Shown in pieces: positions 1-6,233 of a stretch of 10,916 nucleotides of DNA. The notes under the pieces were generated by a model that was not told the DNA's origin, did not search any database, and was given only the letters and a program-made list of their open reading frames with translations. Origin of the DNA: Dehalococcoidales bacterium (GTDB taxonomy: Bacteria; Chloroflexota; Dehalococcoidia; Dehalococcoidales; RBG-16-60-22); contig JADHXF010000053.1 of NCBI GenBank assembly GCA_016783105.1, positions 1 to 10,916 of the forward strand, read 5' to 3'. The translations under genes and the position numbers were made by a program. Every line of letters begins with the position of its first letter. Positions within the stretch are counted from its first letter, which is position 1.

Positions 1-78
1 ATTATTAAACCAAACTTACCAAGCAGAAAACTCGTCGAATCCGATGAGGAGCTTTCATTCGGTGTGGCAACGCCCTGA
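1..78 (+). CDS. Possible 3' tail of an upstream gene (partial)
   Basis: Reading from base 1 there is an open frame of 25 codons ending in TGA at 76-78. Its end reads KLVESDEELSFGVATP, an acidic, protein-like composition. A second frame is also open from base 2 to a TAA at 98-100, but its residues look less natural, so openness alone proves nothing over so short a stretch. No family can be recognised. If real, this would be the C-terminus of a gene on the same strand as the following aminotransferase, about 200 bases upstream of it. This is a weak call made only because the window cuts the locus here. Confidence 0.2.
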   Translation: MIKPNLPSRKLVESDEELSFGVATP

Positions 79-243
79 GTTATTGGCAAATTCATCTTAA
101 AAATTGAAAAAATAAAGGCTACCGCAATTATATCGCTTGTCGAAGTCGGTATCCAAATGACGGTGCGGAGATTCAGCAGGTTTCTTGCTGAGACATATTA
201 TCTGTGGCGCTTTTTGTCATTTTATTAAATCAGAGATAAGACA

Positions 244-249
244 TATAAT
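244..249 (+). promoter_or_regulatory. Candidate -10 element for the HemL-like gene
   Basis: A perfect TATAAT stands 32 bases before the start codon at 282. No convincing -35 box lies 16-18 bases upstream; the best nearby hexamer, TTGTCA at 214-219, is 24 bases away, which is too far. The rest of the leader (79-243) is AT-rich. It holds a 6-bp stem (TCAGCA 173-178 with TGCTGA 186-191) and no recognisable gene or riboswitch. Confidence 0.3.
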
Positions 250-281
250 GTAACTCAAAGTTCCATCGTACGGAGGGGAAA

Positions 282-1658
282 ATGGCAGTAACAAGTAGTC
301 TGGAAAGGTTTATAGCCTCGCACCAAAAATCCAAAGAACTGACCGAAAGGTCCTTCAGAGTGAGCCGTGGTCTCCACTCGGATGCAATTTTTACCACTGC
401 CCCGTACATCTATGTCACGCACGCCAAGGGGTCACGTAAGTGGGATGTAGACGAAAATGAATATATAGACTACGTTATGGGTTTTGGCACATTGCTGTTA
501 GGCCATACCCACCCCACCATGGTAGAAGCGGTGACAAAACAAATCGTCAAGGGGACGCATTATGGGGCCGAGAATGAGCTGGAACTGGAATGGGCCGAAC
601 TGATATGCCAGCTTATTCCAGCCGCTGAGAGAGTCGAGTTTATGCTGTCAGGTTCAGAGAGCAATATGTTGATTGCTGCGTTGGCGCGGGCTTACACGGG
701 TAGAAAGAAAATCCTCAAGTTTGCCGAGCAATATTTTGGCTGGGCGGATGGCCTGCTTCCCGGAATAGCACCTCCATATGATAAACCCTTTGCCGGACAT
801 ATTCCTCCTATCAGTGAAGATGCCGTGGCAGAAGGAACAGTAGTTATCTCCTGCAATGATGAAGCAGCCATGGAAAGGGCCTTGGCCAGGGAAGACATTG
901 CTGCTCTGTTCCTTGAAGGAGGTGGGGCAAATTGTGGCCGCATTGGGATGCTGCCGGAACTTGTGTATAAAGCACGACAGCTAACCAGGAAGTACGGAAC
1001 GCTGCTGGTTATTGATGAGGTTATCAGCGGTTTTCGCTGGTCGCCCGGTGGCTATCAGGCCGCAATTGGGGTCACTCCAGACATCAGCGCCCTCGCTAAA
1101 CTGAACAGTGGTGGAATACCTGGTGGTGCCGCCGTATGTGGTCGGGCTGATATTATGGAGCTGCTCTGGTTAAAGCCTGGAGAAGTCGAATGGAACCGCC
1201 ATCGTCACGTCATCCACCGTGGTACCTGGAACGGGAACCCGCTGACTGCCGCTGCCGCCGTAGCTATGCTCAAGATTGTGGCCAAAGGTGAAGTACAGAA
1301 AACCGCCGAGGCCAGGGCAAAGAGGTTAGTCGAAGGAATGAACCGTGAAATAGGGAAACGGGGAGTTGAAGCCTGTGCTCACAATGCAACGTCAGCGGTT
1401 CATATATTTATAGGCAAATGCCAGAAGTGCGATAGAGCCATTTGCCTGGATTGCGCAAAGTCTATGCCTGCTGAGTTAGCCTATGCTTTGAATCGACATC
1501 TTCTACTCAATGGCGTGCACTTCCACAGAGGCACCCTGGGTTTGGTTTCGGCGGTGCATTCTGAAGAGGATATAGACCAGACCATTGCCGCTTTTGGTAC
1601 CGCTTTCGACGGGATGATTGCGGAAGGCTTCATTGGAACGACAAAAAAAGAGGAATAA
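282..1658 (+). CDS. HemL-like class III aminotransferase with a four-cysteine insert
   Basis: This is a PLP-dependent class III (fold type I) aminotransferase of 458 residues, nearest in style to glutamate-1-semialdehyde 2,1-aminomutase, which is usually about 425-435 residues. The N-terminal SRG...KWDVDENEYIDY block (about 29-64), LSGSESNMLIAALARAYTG (122-140; phosphate binding), VIDEVISGFR (243-252; D245 pairs with the PLP nitrogen) and ALAKLNSGG (270-278; K273 is the likely Schiff-base lysine) are all present. The loop after KFAEQYFGWADG differs from the YHG-type gate of true HemL. Residues 380-391 read CQKCDRAICLDC, a Cys-x2-Cys-x4-Cys-x2-Cys knuckle where family members normally have a plain linker before the C-terminal small domain. 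The ATG is supported by GGAGGGG at 272-278. The gene is alone on its strand and convergent with the class IV aminotransferase. Class III membership is sure; the substrate is unknown. A haem role looks unlikely because no other tetrapyrrole gene is near. Confidence 0.9.
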   Translation: MAVTSSLERFIASHQKSKELTERSFRVSRGLHSDAIFTTAPYIYVTHAKGSRKWDVDENEYIDYVMGFGTLLLGHTHPTMVEAVTKQIVKGTHYGAENELELEWAELICQLIPAAERVEFMLSGSESNMLIAALARAYTGRKKILKFAEQYFGWADGLLPGIAPPYDKPFAGHIPPISEDAVAEGTVVISCNDEAAMERALAREDIAALFLEGGGANCGRIGMLPELVYKARQLTRKYGTLLVIDEVISGFRWSPGGYQAAIGVTPDISALAKLNSGGIPGGAAVCGRADIMELLWLKPGEVEWNRHRHVIHRGTWNGNPLTAAAAVAMLKIVAKGEVQKTAEARAKRLVEGMNREIGKRGVEACAHNATSAVHIFIGKCQKCDRAICLDCAKSMPAELAYALNRHLLLNGVHFHRGTLGLVSAVHSEEDIDQTIAAFGTAFDGMIAEGFIGTTKKEE

Positions 1659-1753
1659 TGGTTCTTCACTCGTTATAAGAAAATGTACAAATCGCTATTT
1701 TGTGAGTGCGCATGTCACACATCACTGATATAACTAGGAATCACAGGCTGCGG

Positions 1754-2650
1754 TCACTTTGTTCTAAAGGGGGTGCCGGAAATCCCCCTTTCCAGCATTT
1801 CGAGGTAGATTTGTTTCACTTTTTGAGTTATGGGGCCTGTTTTCCCGGATGAAATTGCTCGTCCATCTACCTCTGCAATAGAAACTATACCTCCCGCTGT
1901 GGAAGCCAGGAACAACTCATCGGCAGTGTAAAGGTCATAGGGAATCAGTCGAACCTCTAATACCTCTATGCCCTCTTTCTCAGCGATTTCAAAGACGGTG
2001 TCTCTAGTTACCCCAAGGAGCAGGTTATCCGCCGTTGGTGTGTAAATTTTACCTTCCTTGACCACAAATATATTGTAGCCTGGAGCTTCGTTGACGAAAC
2101 CTTGAATATCAAGCAGTATAGCTTCATCCGCACCGGCATTCAGTGCCTCCATCTTTGCCAGAACGAGGTTGGCGTAGTTCAGGTTCTTTGCTTTTGGGTC
2201 TAAACATTGCGCCGGGGTTCGTCTCAGGCTCGTAATCCTGGCCTTTAACCCCTTTTCTTCCTTGCCGGGCTCGACCAATGACAAATAAGGTCTGGAGAAC
2301 ACCACCACCGACGCCTGGCAGCCCACTGGTGAAAGCAATGGGCGTGGCCCTACCCCGCGGGTGACCAGGCACTTGATGTATTGATTTTTCTCCCCGTTGG
2401 TCTCTACTACCTCGATAATCACGCCTTTTAGTTCCTCTTTGCTCAGGGGCATATCGATCTGAAACGCATGAATAGACCGGAACAGGCGGTCAACGTGCTG
2501 GTCAAGTTTAAAGATGCTACCGTTCCAGGTGCACCAGGTATCAAAGACCCCATCCCCGTATAAAACTCCATGGTCAAATATAGACAGTTTTGCCTCGCTT
2601 TGGGGGACATATTCGCCGTTTACATAGGCTATCCATTCTTCCTGTGCCAT
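1754..2650 (-). CDS. Class IV aminotransferase (branched-chain / D-amino-acid type)
   Basis: This is a fold type IV PLP aminotransferase of 298 residues, the usual size for branched-chain (IlvE) and D-amino-acid transaminases. From the chosen start, the family blocks in order are YVNGEYVP, FDHGVLYGDGVFDT (about 25-38), LDQHVDRLFRS (49-59), DPKAKNLNY (151-159; K155 is the likely Schiff-base lysine), VNEAPGYNIFVVKEGKIYTP (186-205; E188 faces the pyridine nitrogen), LLGVTRDTV (212-220) and TADELFLASTAGGI (242-255). The segment after GDGVFD reads TWCTWNG rather than the FEGIR-like block of classical IlvE, so the exact amino donor is open. An in-frame ATG five codons upstream (2663-2665) exists, but ATG 2648-2650 has a strong ribosome binding site and is preferred. 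The gene lies downstream of dctM in the same direction after a 205-base gap, probably with its own promoter. It could supply or consume keto acids handled by the TRAP system (inference). Confidence 0.9.
   Translation of the reverse strand: MAQEEWIAYVNGEYVPQSEAKLSIFDHGVLYGDGVFDTWCTWNGSIFKLDQHVDRLFRSIHAFQIDMPLSKEELKGVIIEVVETNGEKNQYIKCLVTRGVGPRPLLSPVGCQASVVVFSRPYLSLVEPGKEEKGLKARITSLRRTPAQCLDPKAKNLNYANLVLAKMEALNAGADEAILLDIQGFVNEAPGYNIFVVKEGKIYTPTADNLLLGVTRDTVFEIAEKEGIEVLEVRLIPYDLYTADELFLASTAGGIVSIAEVDGRAISSGKTGPITQKVKQIYLEMLERGISGTPFRTK
1766..1791 (-). repeat. Hairpin-forming inverted repeat at the end of the class IV gene
   Basis: AAAGGGGG (1766-1773) and CCCCCTTT (1784-1791) form a perfect 8-bp stem around a 10-base loop. 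They lie inside the last codons of the class IV aminotransferase, ending about 10 bases before its stop codon. On the minus strand no U-run follows, so it is not a classical intrinsic terminator. It may protect the 3' end of the transcript or be a by-product of the coding sequence. Confidence 0.4.
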
Positions 2651-2657
2651 CAGATGC

Positions 2658-2663
2658 TCCTCC
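2658..2663 (-). promoter_or_regulatory. Ribosome binding site deciding the class IV start
   Basis: On the minus strand GGAGGA is followed by 7 bases and then ATG at 2648-2650. The alternative upstream ATG (2663-2665) overlaps this site and has only a weak AAGG nine bases before it. This favours the shorter 298-residue protein. Confidence 0.6.
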
Positions 2664-2743
2664 ATATTATTTTGCCTTAAATTTGCTTTATTCTTTTTGT
2701 TCTGGCAATATATTGTTCTTCAAATACCTCTCGAGCTTTGTCC

Positions 2744-2772
2744 ATAAAATCTAAGAAGCAATGTAATGTTAA
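2744..2772 (-). promoter_or_regulatory. Candidate promoter for the class IV aminotransferase
   Basis: On the minus strand TTAACA (2772-2767; 5 of 6 to TTGACA) is separated by 17 bases from TTTTAT (2749-2744; 4 of 6 to TATAAT). Transcription would start roughly 85 bases before the ATG. The -35 box sits directly after the hairpin at 2774-2789. The match is moderate in an AT-rich stretch, so chance is possible. Confidence 0.3.
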
Positions 2773-2773
2773 A

Positions 2774-2789
2774 TCACCGCTCACGGTGA
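2774..2789 (-). terminator. Possible terminator hairpin of the TRAP operon
   Basis: TCACCG (2774-2779) and CGGTGA (2784-2789) make a perfect 6-bp stem with a 4-base loop, about 80 bases past the dctM stop. On the minus strand it is followed by TTTAACATT, a short and interrupted T-run. It is a weak but well-placed candidate for ending dctPQM transcription before the class IV gene. Confidence 0.35.
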
Positions 2790-2870
2790 GAGCGTATCAG
2801 GAGATTGTCGAAATAAGCCGTGTATCATGAGACAAGCTGTGGACAATGGGGCCCAGTCCAGGAGAATAAA

Positions 2871-4214
2871 TTAAATGCCAGGCTTTATCATCTGCCCGGG
2901 TAGCCACAGGATTACCTGGGGGAAAATGGTACACAGGACAAGCGCGAACATTATTATGAAAATGTATGGTATCACCCCCCGGATTATATCAGCCGTAGTC
3001 ACCCCCAGTTCTGGCGGAGCTACACCCCGGAGGACAAATATAGCGAAAGCGTAGGGAGGTGTCAGGAAGGACATCTGGAGGTTAATACAGATCATAATCC
3101 CAAACCAGACTGGGTCAAAACCAAGCACCGGGGCCAGAGGCGCCAGTATTGGGACCATGATAAAAAAGATGCCTATCCATTCGATAAAAAACCCGAGAAT
3201 GAAGTAGATGAACATGACCACAGCGAAAGCACCCCAGCGCCCACCGGGAGTAGCCAGGACGAGATTTGCTATTATCTGTCCACCTCCCGCCTTGAGAAAT
3301 ACCCCGGTATAGGCAACAGACATGGCGCCGATGAGCATTACCATGCAGCTAATGTTTAACGAACGAAGCATGATACTTTTTAAAGTTTGCCAATTAAGCT
3401 TGTGGTGGGCAGCGGTCAGAGCTAAAGAAGCGAGGGCACCGACGGCGGCAGCCTCAGTGGGAGGGGCAATACCGGCGAAGATAGTGCCCAAAACCGACAG
3501 GATAATAATCACAGGCGGAACCGCGGACACCATGAGCAGCCTGAGTTTATGCATGACTGGTGCTGACCGCTCCTCGCGCGGCACTACCGGTGCCATACTC
3601 GGTTGCCGCCAACAGCGAATGGTAATATAAGTACAATACAGGATTGAGAGAAGAACTCCGGGCACCATAGCTCCGAAAAACAGCTTTCCAACTGAAATCC
3701 GGGCCATCGGTCCGTAAATAACCAGCATAACACTGGGCGGTATAAGAATACCCAGACTACCGCCGGCACAAATTGCACCTGCCGCCAAGCTTTTACTATA
3801 ACCTCTCTTTACCATGGTAGACAGAGAGAGATTTGTAAGCACCGTGACCGAAGCGGTAATTACGCCAACACAGGCAGCCAGGACAGTCCCGAGGAGCACC
3901 GTAGTTATGGCCAGTCCTCCCCGGAGCCCGCTAAGCAGCAAGAACAGGGCATCATACATCCGGTCAGCAATTCCCGAGTATTCCAGCACTACACCCATAA
4001 AAACAAAGAGGGGTAGAGCCAGAAGGACGTAGTTGTGCAGGATGGCAAACACCTGCTGGTACATTAAGGCAAATACTTTGTCCCCAAAGGCCAGAAATCC
4101 GACGATTAACGCTACCGCACCAATTGGAACAGCCAGAGGAAAGCCAGATAAAACGGCCACGACAAGCCCGCCCAGCATTAATATGGTAACCAGCTCCGGG
4201 CTCATTTCAATCAT
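2871..4214 (-). CDS. dctM: TRAP transporter large permease subunit (DctM)
   Basis: This is the large membrane subunit of a tripartite ATP-independent periplasmic transporter, which uses an ion gradient to import the ligand delivered by DctP, typically a carboxylate. It has 447 residues, near the family's usual 425-440, and many hydrophobic helices throughout. Family marks are SGFPLAVPIG (23-32), LALPLFVFMG (65-74), the GGSLGILIPPS block (151-161), GIAPPTEAAAVGA (248-260) and LTPPYAFAIFVLRGVAPPE (384-402). A polar cytoplasmic loop with several charged residues lies near 201-224. Its ATG overlaps the dctQ stop by four bases (ATGA at 4211-4214), a translational coupling typical of dctQ-dctM pairs. 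A second ATG three codons in is possible but less likely given the overlap. No disruption is seen. Substrate cannot be inferred from this subunit. Confidence 0.95.
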   Translation of the reverse strand: MIEMSPELVTILMLGGLVVAVLSGFPLAVPIGAVALIVGFLAFGDKVFALMYQQVFAILHNYVLLALPLFVFMGVVLEYSGIADRMYDALFLLLSGLRGGLAITTVLLGTVLAACVGVITASVTVLTNLSLSTMVKRGYSKSLAAGAICAGGSLGILIPPSVMLVIYGPMARISVGKLFFGAMVPGVLLSILYCTYITIRCWRQPSMAPVVPREERSAPVMHKLRLLMVSAVPPVIIILSVLGTIFAGIAPPTEAAAVGALASLALTAAHHKLNWQTLKSIMLRSLNISCMVMLIGAMSVAYTGVFLKAGGGQIIANLVLATPGGRWGAFAVVMFIYFILGFFIEWIGIFFIMVPILAPLAPVLGFDPVWFGIMICINLQMSFLTPPYAFAIFVLRGVAPPELGVTTADIIRGVIPYIFIIMFALVLCTIFPQVILWLPGQMIKPGI

Positions 4215-4732
4215 TGTGTGTCATATCCTTTCAGTTCTATCCCTTTTAAGATGTAGATATCACGGATTAGTTTAGCCACCCCCTGGGGGATAAACAGGAA
4301 AAAACCAAAGGCCATCATGGCCCTGACCGGCCAGGCAGGCGGGTATAAATAAGTCTTGGTCATTACCTCACCTATTGAGATGGAGAAGTGTGTCCAGTAC
4401 ACGGCAAAGTAGGTAATGGCAAAGACCACCGGGAAAAAGAATAAAGTAGAGGTGATGATATCCACAATTGCCCTCCCTCGGGGTGAGAGGAGTCTCCAGA
4501 TAACATCTACCCTGACATGTCCGCCGTGCAAATGGGTATACGCCAGACCACCGGTACAAATGGTAACACCAATCATGGTTGATATCTCATAGGAAAAAAT
4601 CGTCGGATTATTCAATGCATATCGCATAAAGACTTCAAAGGAAAGCAGCAGCACCAGGGCCAGGGTAAACCACATGAATACTCTCCCCGAGTACTGGCTT
4701 ATGGTCTCGAGAATATACAGTGTTTTTTTCAT
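4211..4732 (-). CDS. dctQ: TRAP transporter small permease subunit (DctQ)
   Basis: This is the small four-helix membrane subunit of the TRAP transporter, which pairs with DctM. It has 173 residues, normal for the family. Hydrophobic segments lie at about 15-36, 48-66, 88-112 and 133-155. The hallmark RYALNNPTIFSYEIS (37-51) and the GGHVRVDV block (70-77) are both present, matching the usual RY-x-x-NNP...E and GGH-x-R-x-D signatures. The gene follows dctP after 221 bases and overlaps dctM by four. No clear Shine-Dalgarno sequence precedes the ATG at 4730-4732, and an in-frame TAA lies two codons upstream, so the start cannot move far upstream. Low translation of the membrane subunits relative to the binding protein would fit this weak start (inference). 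Confidence 0.93.
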   Translation of the reverse strand: MKKTLYILETISQYSGRVFMWFTLALVLLLSFEVFMRYALNNPTIFSYEISTMIGVTICTGGLAYTHLHGGHVRVDVIWRLLSPRGRAIVDIITSTLFFFPVVFAITYFAVYWTHFSISIGEVMTKTYLYPPAWPVRAMMAFGFFLFIPQGVAKLIRDIYILKGIELKGYDTQ

Positions 4733-4867
4733 AAGTTATGCCATTATTTGTTCAAATCAACCCGGTTCTGAAAAAGGGATTTATTCTCGGAAGCGGCAAC
4801 TTTATCGCCTGCTGTATTATTCGGTACCCAATAACTGCATCCTGACTCGATAACCTAAACTGCTCTA

Positions 4868-4910
4868 TCTTGCCCCCCGCTTCAGGAACATTTCGAAGCG
4901 GGGGGCAAGA
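4868..4910 (-). repeat. 16-bp perfect hairpin between dctP and dctQ
   Basis: TCTTGCCCCCCGCTTC (4868-4883) and GAAGCGGGGGGCAAGA (4895-4910) are exact reverse complements around an 11-base loop. The stem begins 43 bases after the dctP stop and lies 135 bases before dctQ. No U-run follows on either strand, so it is not a simple terminator. Its place between a binding protein and its permease resembles the intergenic hairpins that stabilise or separate the abundant binding-protein mRNA in other transport operons. That role is inferred. The rest of the 4733-4953 gap shows no gene. Confidence 0.8.
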
Positions 4911-4953
4911 CTGTTAGCTACTGCATAACGTGGTCACTGTGCTCTGGGCAGCT

Positions 4954-6084
4954 TTAACGGATGCCTGCTGAAGCCCAAAGATTCCTGAACTCACGCTGGG
5001 ACTTTACAATCTTGGCAAAGTAAGAATCCGCCCCGTGTTCAGCTGACTTCTCATCGAAGAACTTCTCGGCCTCGGCGATGAACGCGTCTTCTATCGCCTT
5101 CGGAAGAGGCAGGACTTCCACGCCATAGTCTTTCCAATTCTTCAGGTATGCTGCATCCTCATCTATGATTCGGTCGTAATATGCAGTCATCTCTCCTTCG
5201 GAAATGTACTTCACTATCGCCTGCAGGTCTTCGGGAAGCGCATCCAGGGATTCCTGATTTACCAAATAGTTACAACCGTCGGAAGGGGCACGGGTGTAGG
5301 ATAAGTAGAGGTAGTCTGCTACCTCCTGGAAGCCCATCTCCCAGCCCCCCCTGGCTGAAGTGTACTCGAAGGCATTGACGACGCCGCGCTGCATAGACTC
5401 ATACAGCTCCCCACCAGGGAGGAAAACAGTGGATGAACCCAACCGGTCAAGGATTTCTCCACCATATCCGGCAGTTCGCATCTTCAGTTTCTTGAGGTCG
5501 TCCACGGTGTCCAATTTTACTTTGGTATACGCCCAGTCTTCCGGACCCATTAACATTTCGGCGGCAAAATATATTCCCCACTGGCTATACATATCTCGAG
5601 CATACTCATAACCTCCCCCGGTGCGGAACCAGTATGCCAGCTGTACTGACGTGAGTCCGCCAGACATCGAGTCAAAAAGGCTGGCCGCCGGGTCAAGGTG
5701 CACAGCATAGCCGCCACAAGAACTAGCCGCGTCTAACACGCCAGTCATGAGACCGTCAGTCTCTTCGCTGGCCGGTACGATAGCACCGCCAGGGAAGGCC
5801 TCGATTTTTAAGCGTCCACCACTCGCCTTGGTAAGCTTGTCGACCCATTGCAGTGTTATGGGGTCCCATGCCGGGTCACCTGGCTCGGCGAAAGATTGAA
5901 GCGTCCACTTGTATACCTTTTCCGGCTGCGATGGTGCCGGCGAGGGTACTGGTGCTGGAGCCGGTGCTGGAGCGGGCGCTGGCGCCGGTGCTGGTGCTGG
6001 TGCTGGTGCGGCACACCCGGTAGCAAGCAATCCGCCCACCAACGCTACCAGCATAAACAAAGCTAATATCTGTTTTTTACGCAT
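4954..6084 (-). CDS. dctP: TRAP transporter substrate-binding lipoprotein (DctP family)
   Basis: This is the extracytoplasmic ligand-binding component that hands its ligand to DctQM. It has 376 residues. The N-terminus is a lipoprotein signal: charged MRKK, a hydrophobic stretch 6-21, then ATGC with C24 as the predicted lipidated cysteine. Ten Ala-Pro pairs follow (26-45), then a short Ser-Pro stretch and the mature domain from about residue 56. Family features include SGGRLKIEAFPGGAIVP (88-104) and LKKLKMRTAGYGGEIL (197-212), in which R203 is the likely carboxylate-binding arginine of TRAP proteins. VFLPGGELYESMQRGVVNAF (220-239) is also typical. The start has a near-ideal ribosome site. The anchored form fits a cell without a conventional outer-membrane periplasm, or one tethering its binding proteins. 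The ligand is likely an organic acid; keto or amino acids are suggested only by the neighbours. Confidence 0.95.
   Translation of the reverse strand: MRKKQILALFMLVALVGGLLATGCAAPAPAPAPAPAPAPAPAPAPVPSPAPSQPEKVYKWTLQSFAEPGDPAWDPITLQWVDKLTKASGGRLKIEAFPGGAIVPASEETDGLMTGVLDAASSCGGYAVHLDPAASLFDSMSGGLTSVQLAYWFRTGGGYEYARDMYSQWGIYFAAEMLMGPEDWAYTKVKLDTVDDLKKLKMRTAGYGGEILDRLGSSTVFLPGGELYESMQRGVVNAFEYTSARGGWEMGFQEVADYLYLSYTRAPSDGCNYLVNQESLDALPEDLQAIVKYISEGEMTAYYDRIIDEDAAYLKNWKDYGVEVLPLPKAIEDAFIAEAEKFFDEKSAEHGADSYFAKIVKSQREFRNLWASAGIR
5950..6009 (-). repeat. Ala-Pro coding tandem repeat in dctP
   Basis: Ten consecutive Ala-Pro codon pairs give a hexameric, imperfect tandem repeat built on variants of GCACCA/GCTCCG on the coding strand. 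It encodes the flexible linker between the lipidated cysteine and the binding domain. Third-base differences between units indicate it is not a freshly expanded exact repeat over its whole length, although the first few units nearest the signal peptide are nearly identical. Confidence 0.85.
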
Positions 6085-6088
6085 TTTT

Positions 6089-6095
6089 ACCTCCT
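6089..6095 (-). promoter_or_regulatory. Strong ribosome binding site of dctP
   Basis: On the minus strand AGGAGGT, a perfect Shine-Dalgarno sequence, stands 4 bases before the ATG at 6082-6084. It is the strongest ribosome site in the TRAP operon and contrasts with the lack of one before dctQ, in line with high production of the binding protein. Confidence 0.8.
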
Positions 6096-6182
6096 GATAT
6101 ATTGAGCTTACCCTGTCTAAAAAATTTATTGTTGAAAGTCATCACCACCTTCTTCATATTTTGCGAGACAACAGTGTTCATT

Positions 6183-6212
6183 ATGTTACATTGGACTCCT
6201 GCTCTCTGTCAA
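6183..6212 (-). promoter_or_regulatory. Candidate sigma70-type promoter for dctPQM
   Basis: On the minus strand a perfect TTGACA (6212-6207) is followed after 18 bases by TAACAT (6188-6183; 4 of 6). Transcription would start near 6176, about 90 bases before dctP, leaving a leader without an obvious riboswitch fold. The site lies in the 149-base gap after the OCD-family gene, so the TRAP genes may be expressed independently of the upstream enzyme operon. Confidence 0.5.
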
Positions 6213-6233
6213 TAGGATAAGTAACTGGTTTCT

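Noticed and set aside
2..100. Second open frame at the left edge ending in TAA at 98-100
   Set aside because: Its residue make-up is not protein-like and it competes with the frame ending at 78; open length is too short to judge.
1701..1719. TGTGA-N9-TCACA inverted repeat between the convergent genes, like a CRP site
   Set aside because: CRP sites have a 6-base spacer, and this lies downstream of both genes, not in a promoter. It also lacks a U-run, so it is not a terminator.
2840..2860. TGGAC...GTCCA imperfect hairpin just after the dctM stop
   Set aside because: It has a two-base bulge, a tiny inner stem and no T-run; the hairpin at 2774-2789 is the better terminator candidate.
3814..4275. 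Open frames on the plus strand opposite dctM and dctQ
   Set aside because: They show no family motifs or ribosome sites and lie wholly opposite clear TRAP permease genes.
5909..6097. Gly-Ala-rich open frame opposite the dctP signal and linker
   Set aside because: It is the antisense of the Ala-Pro repeat; repeat codons keep the other frames open. dctP has the ribosome site, lipobox and domain.
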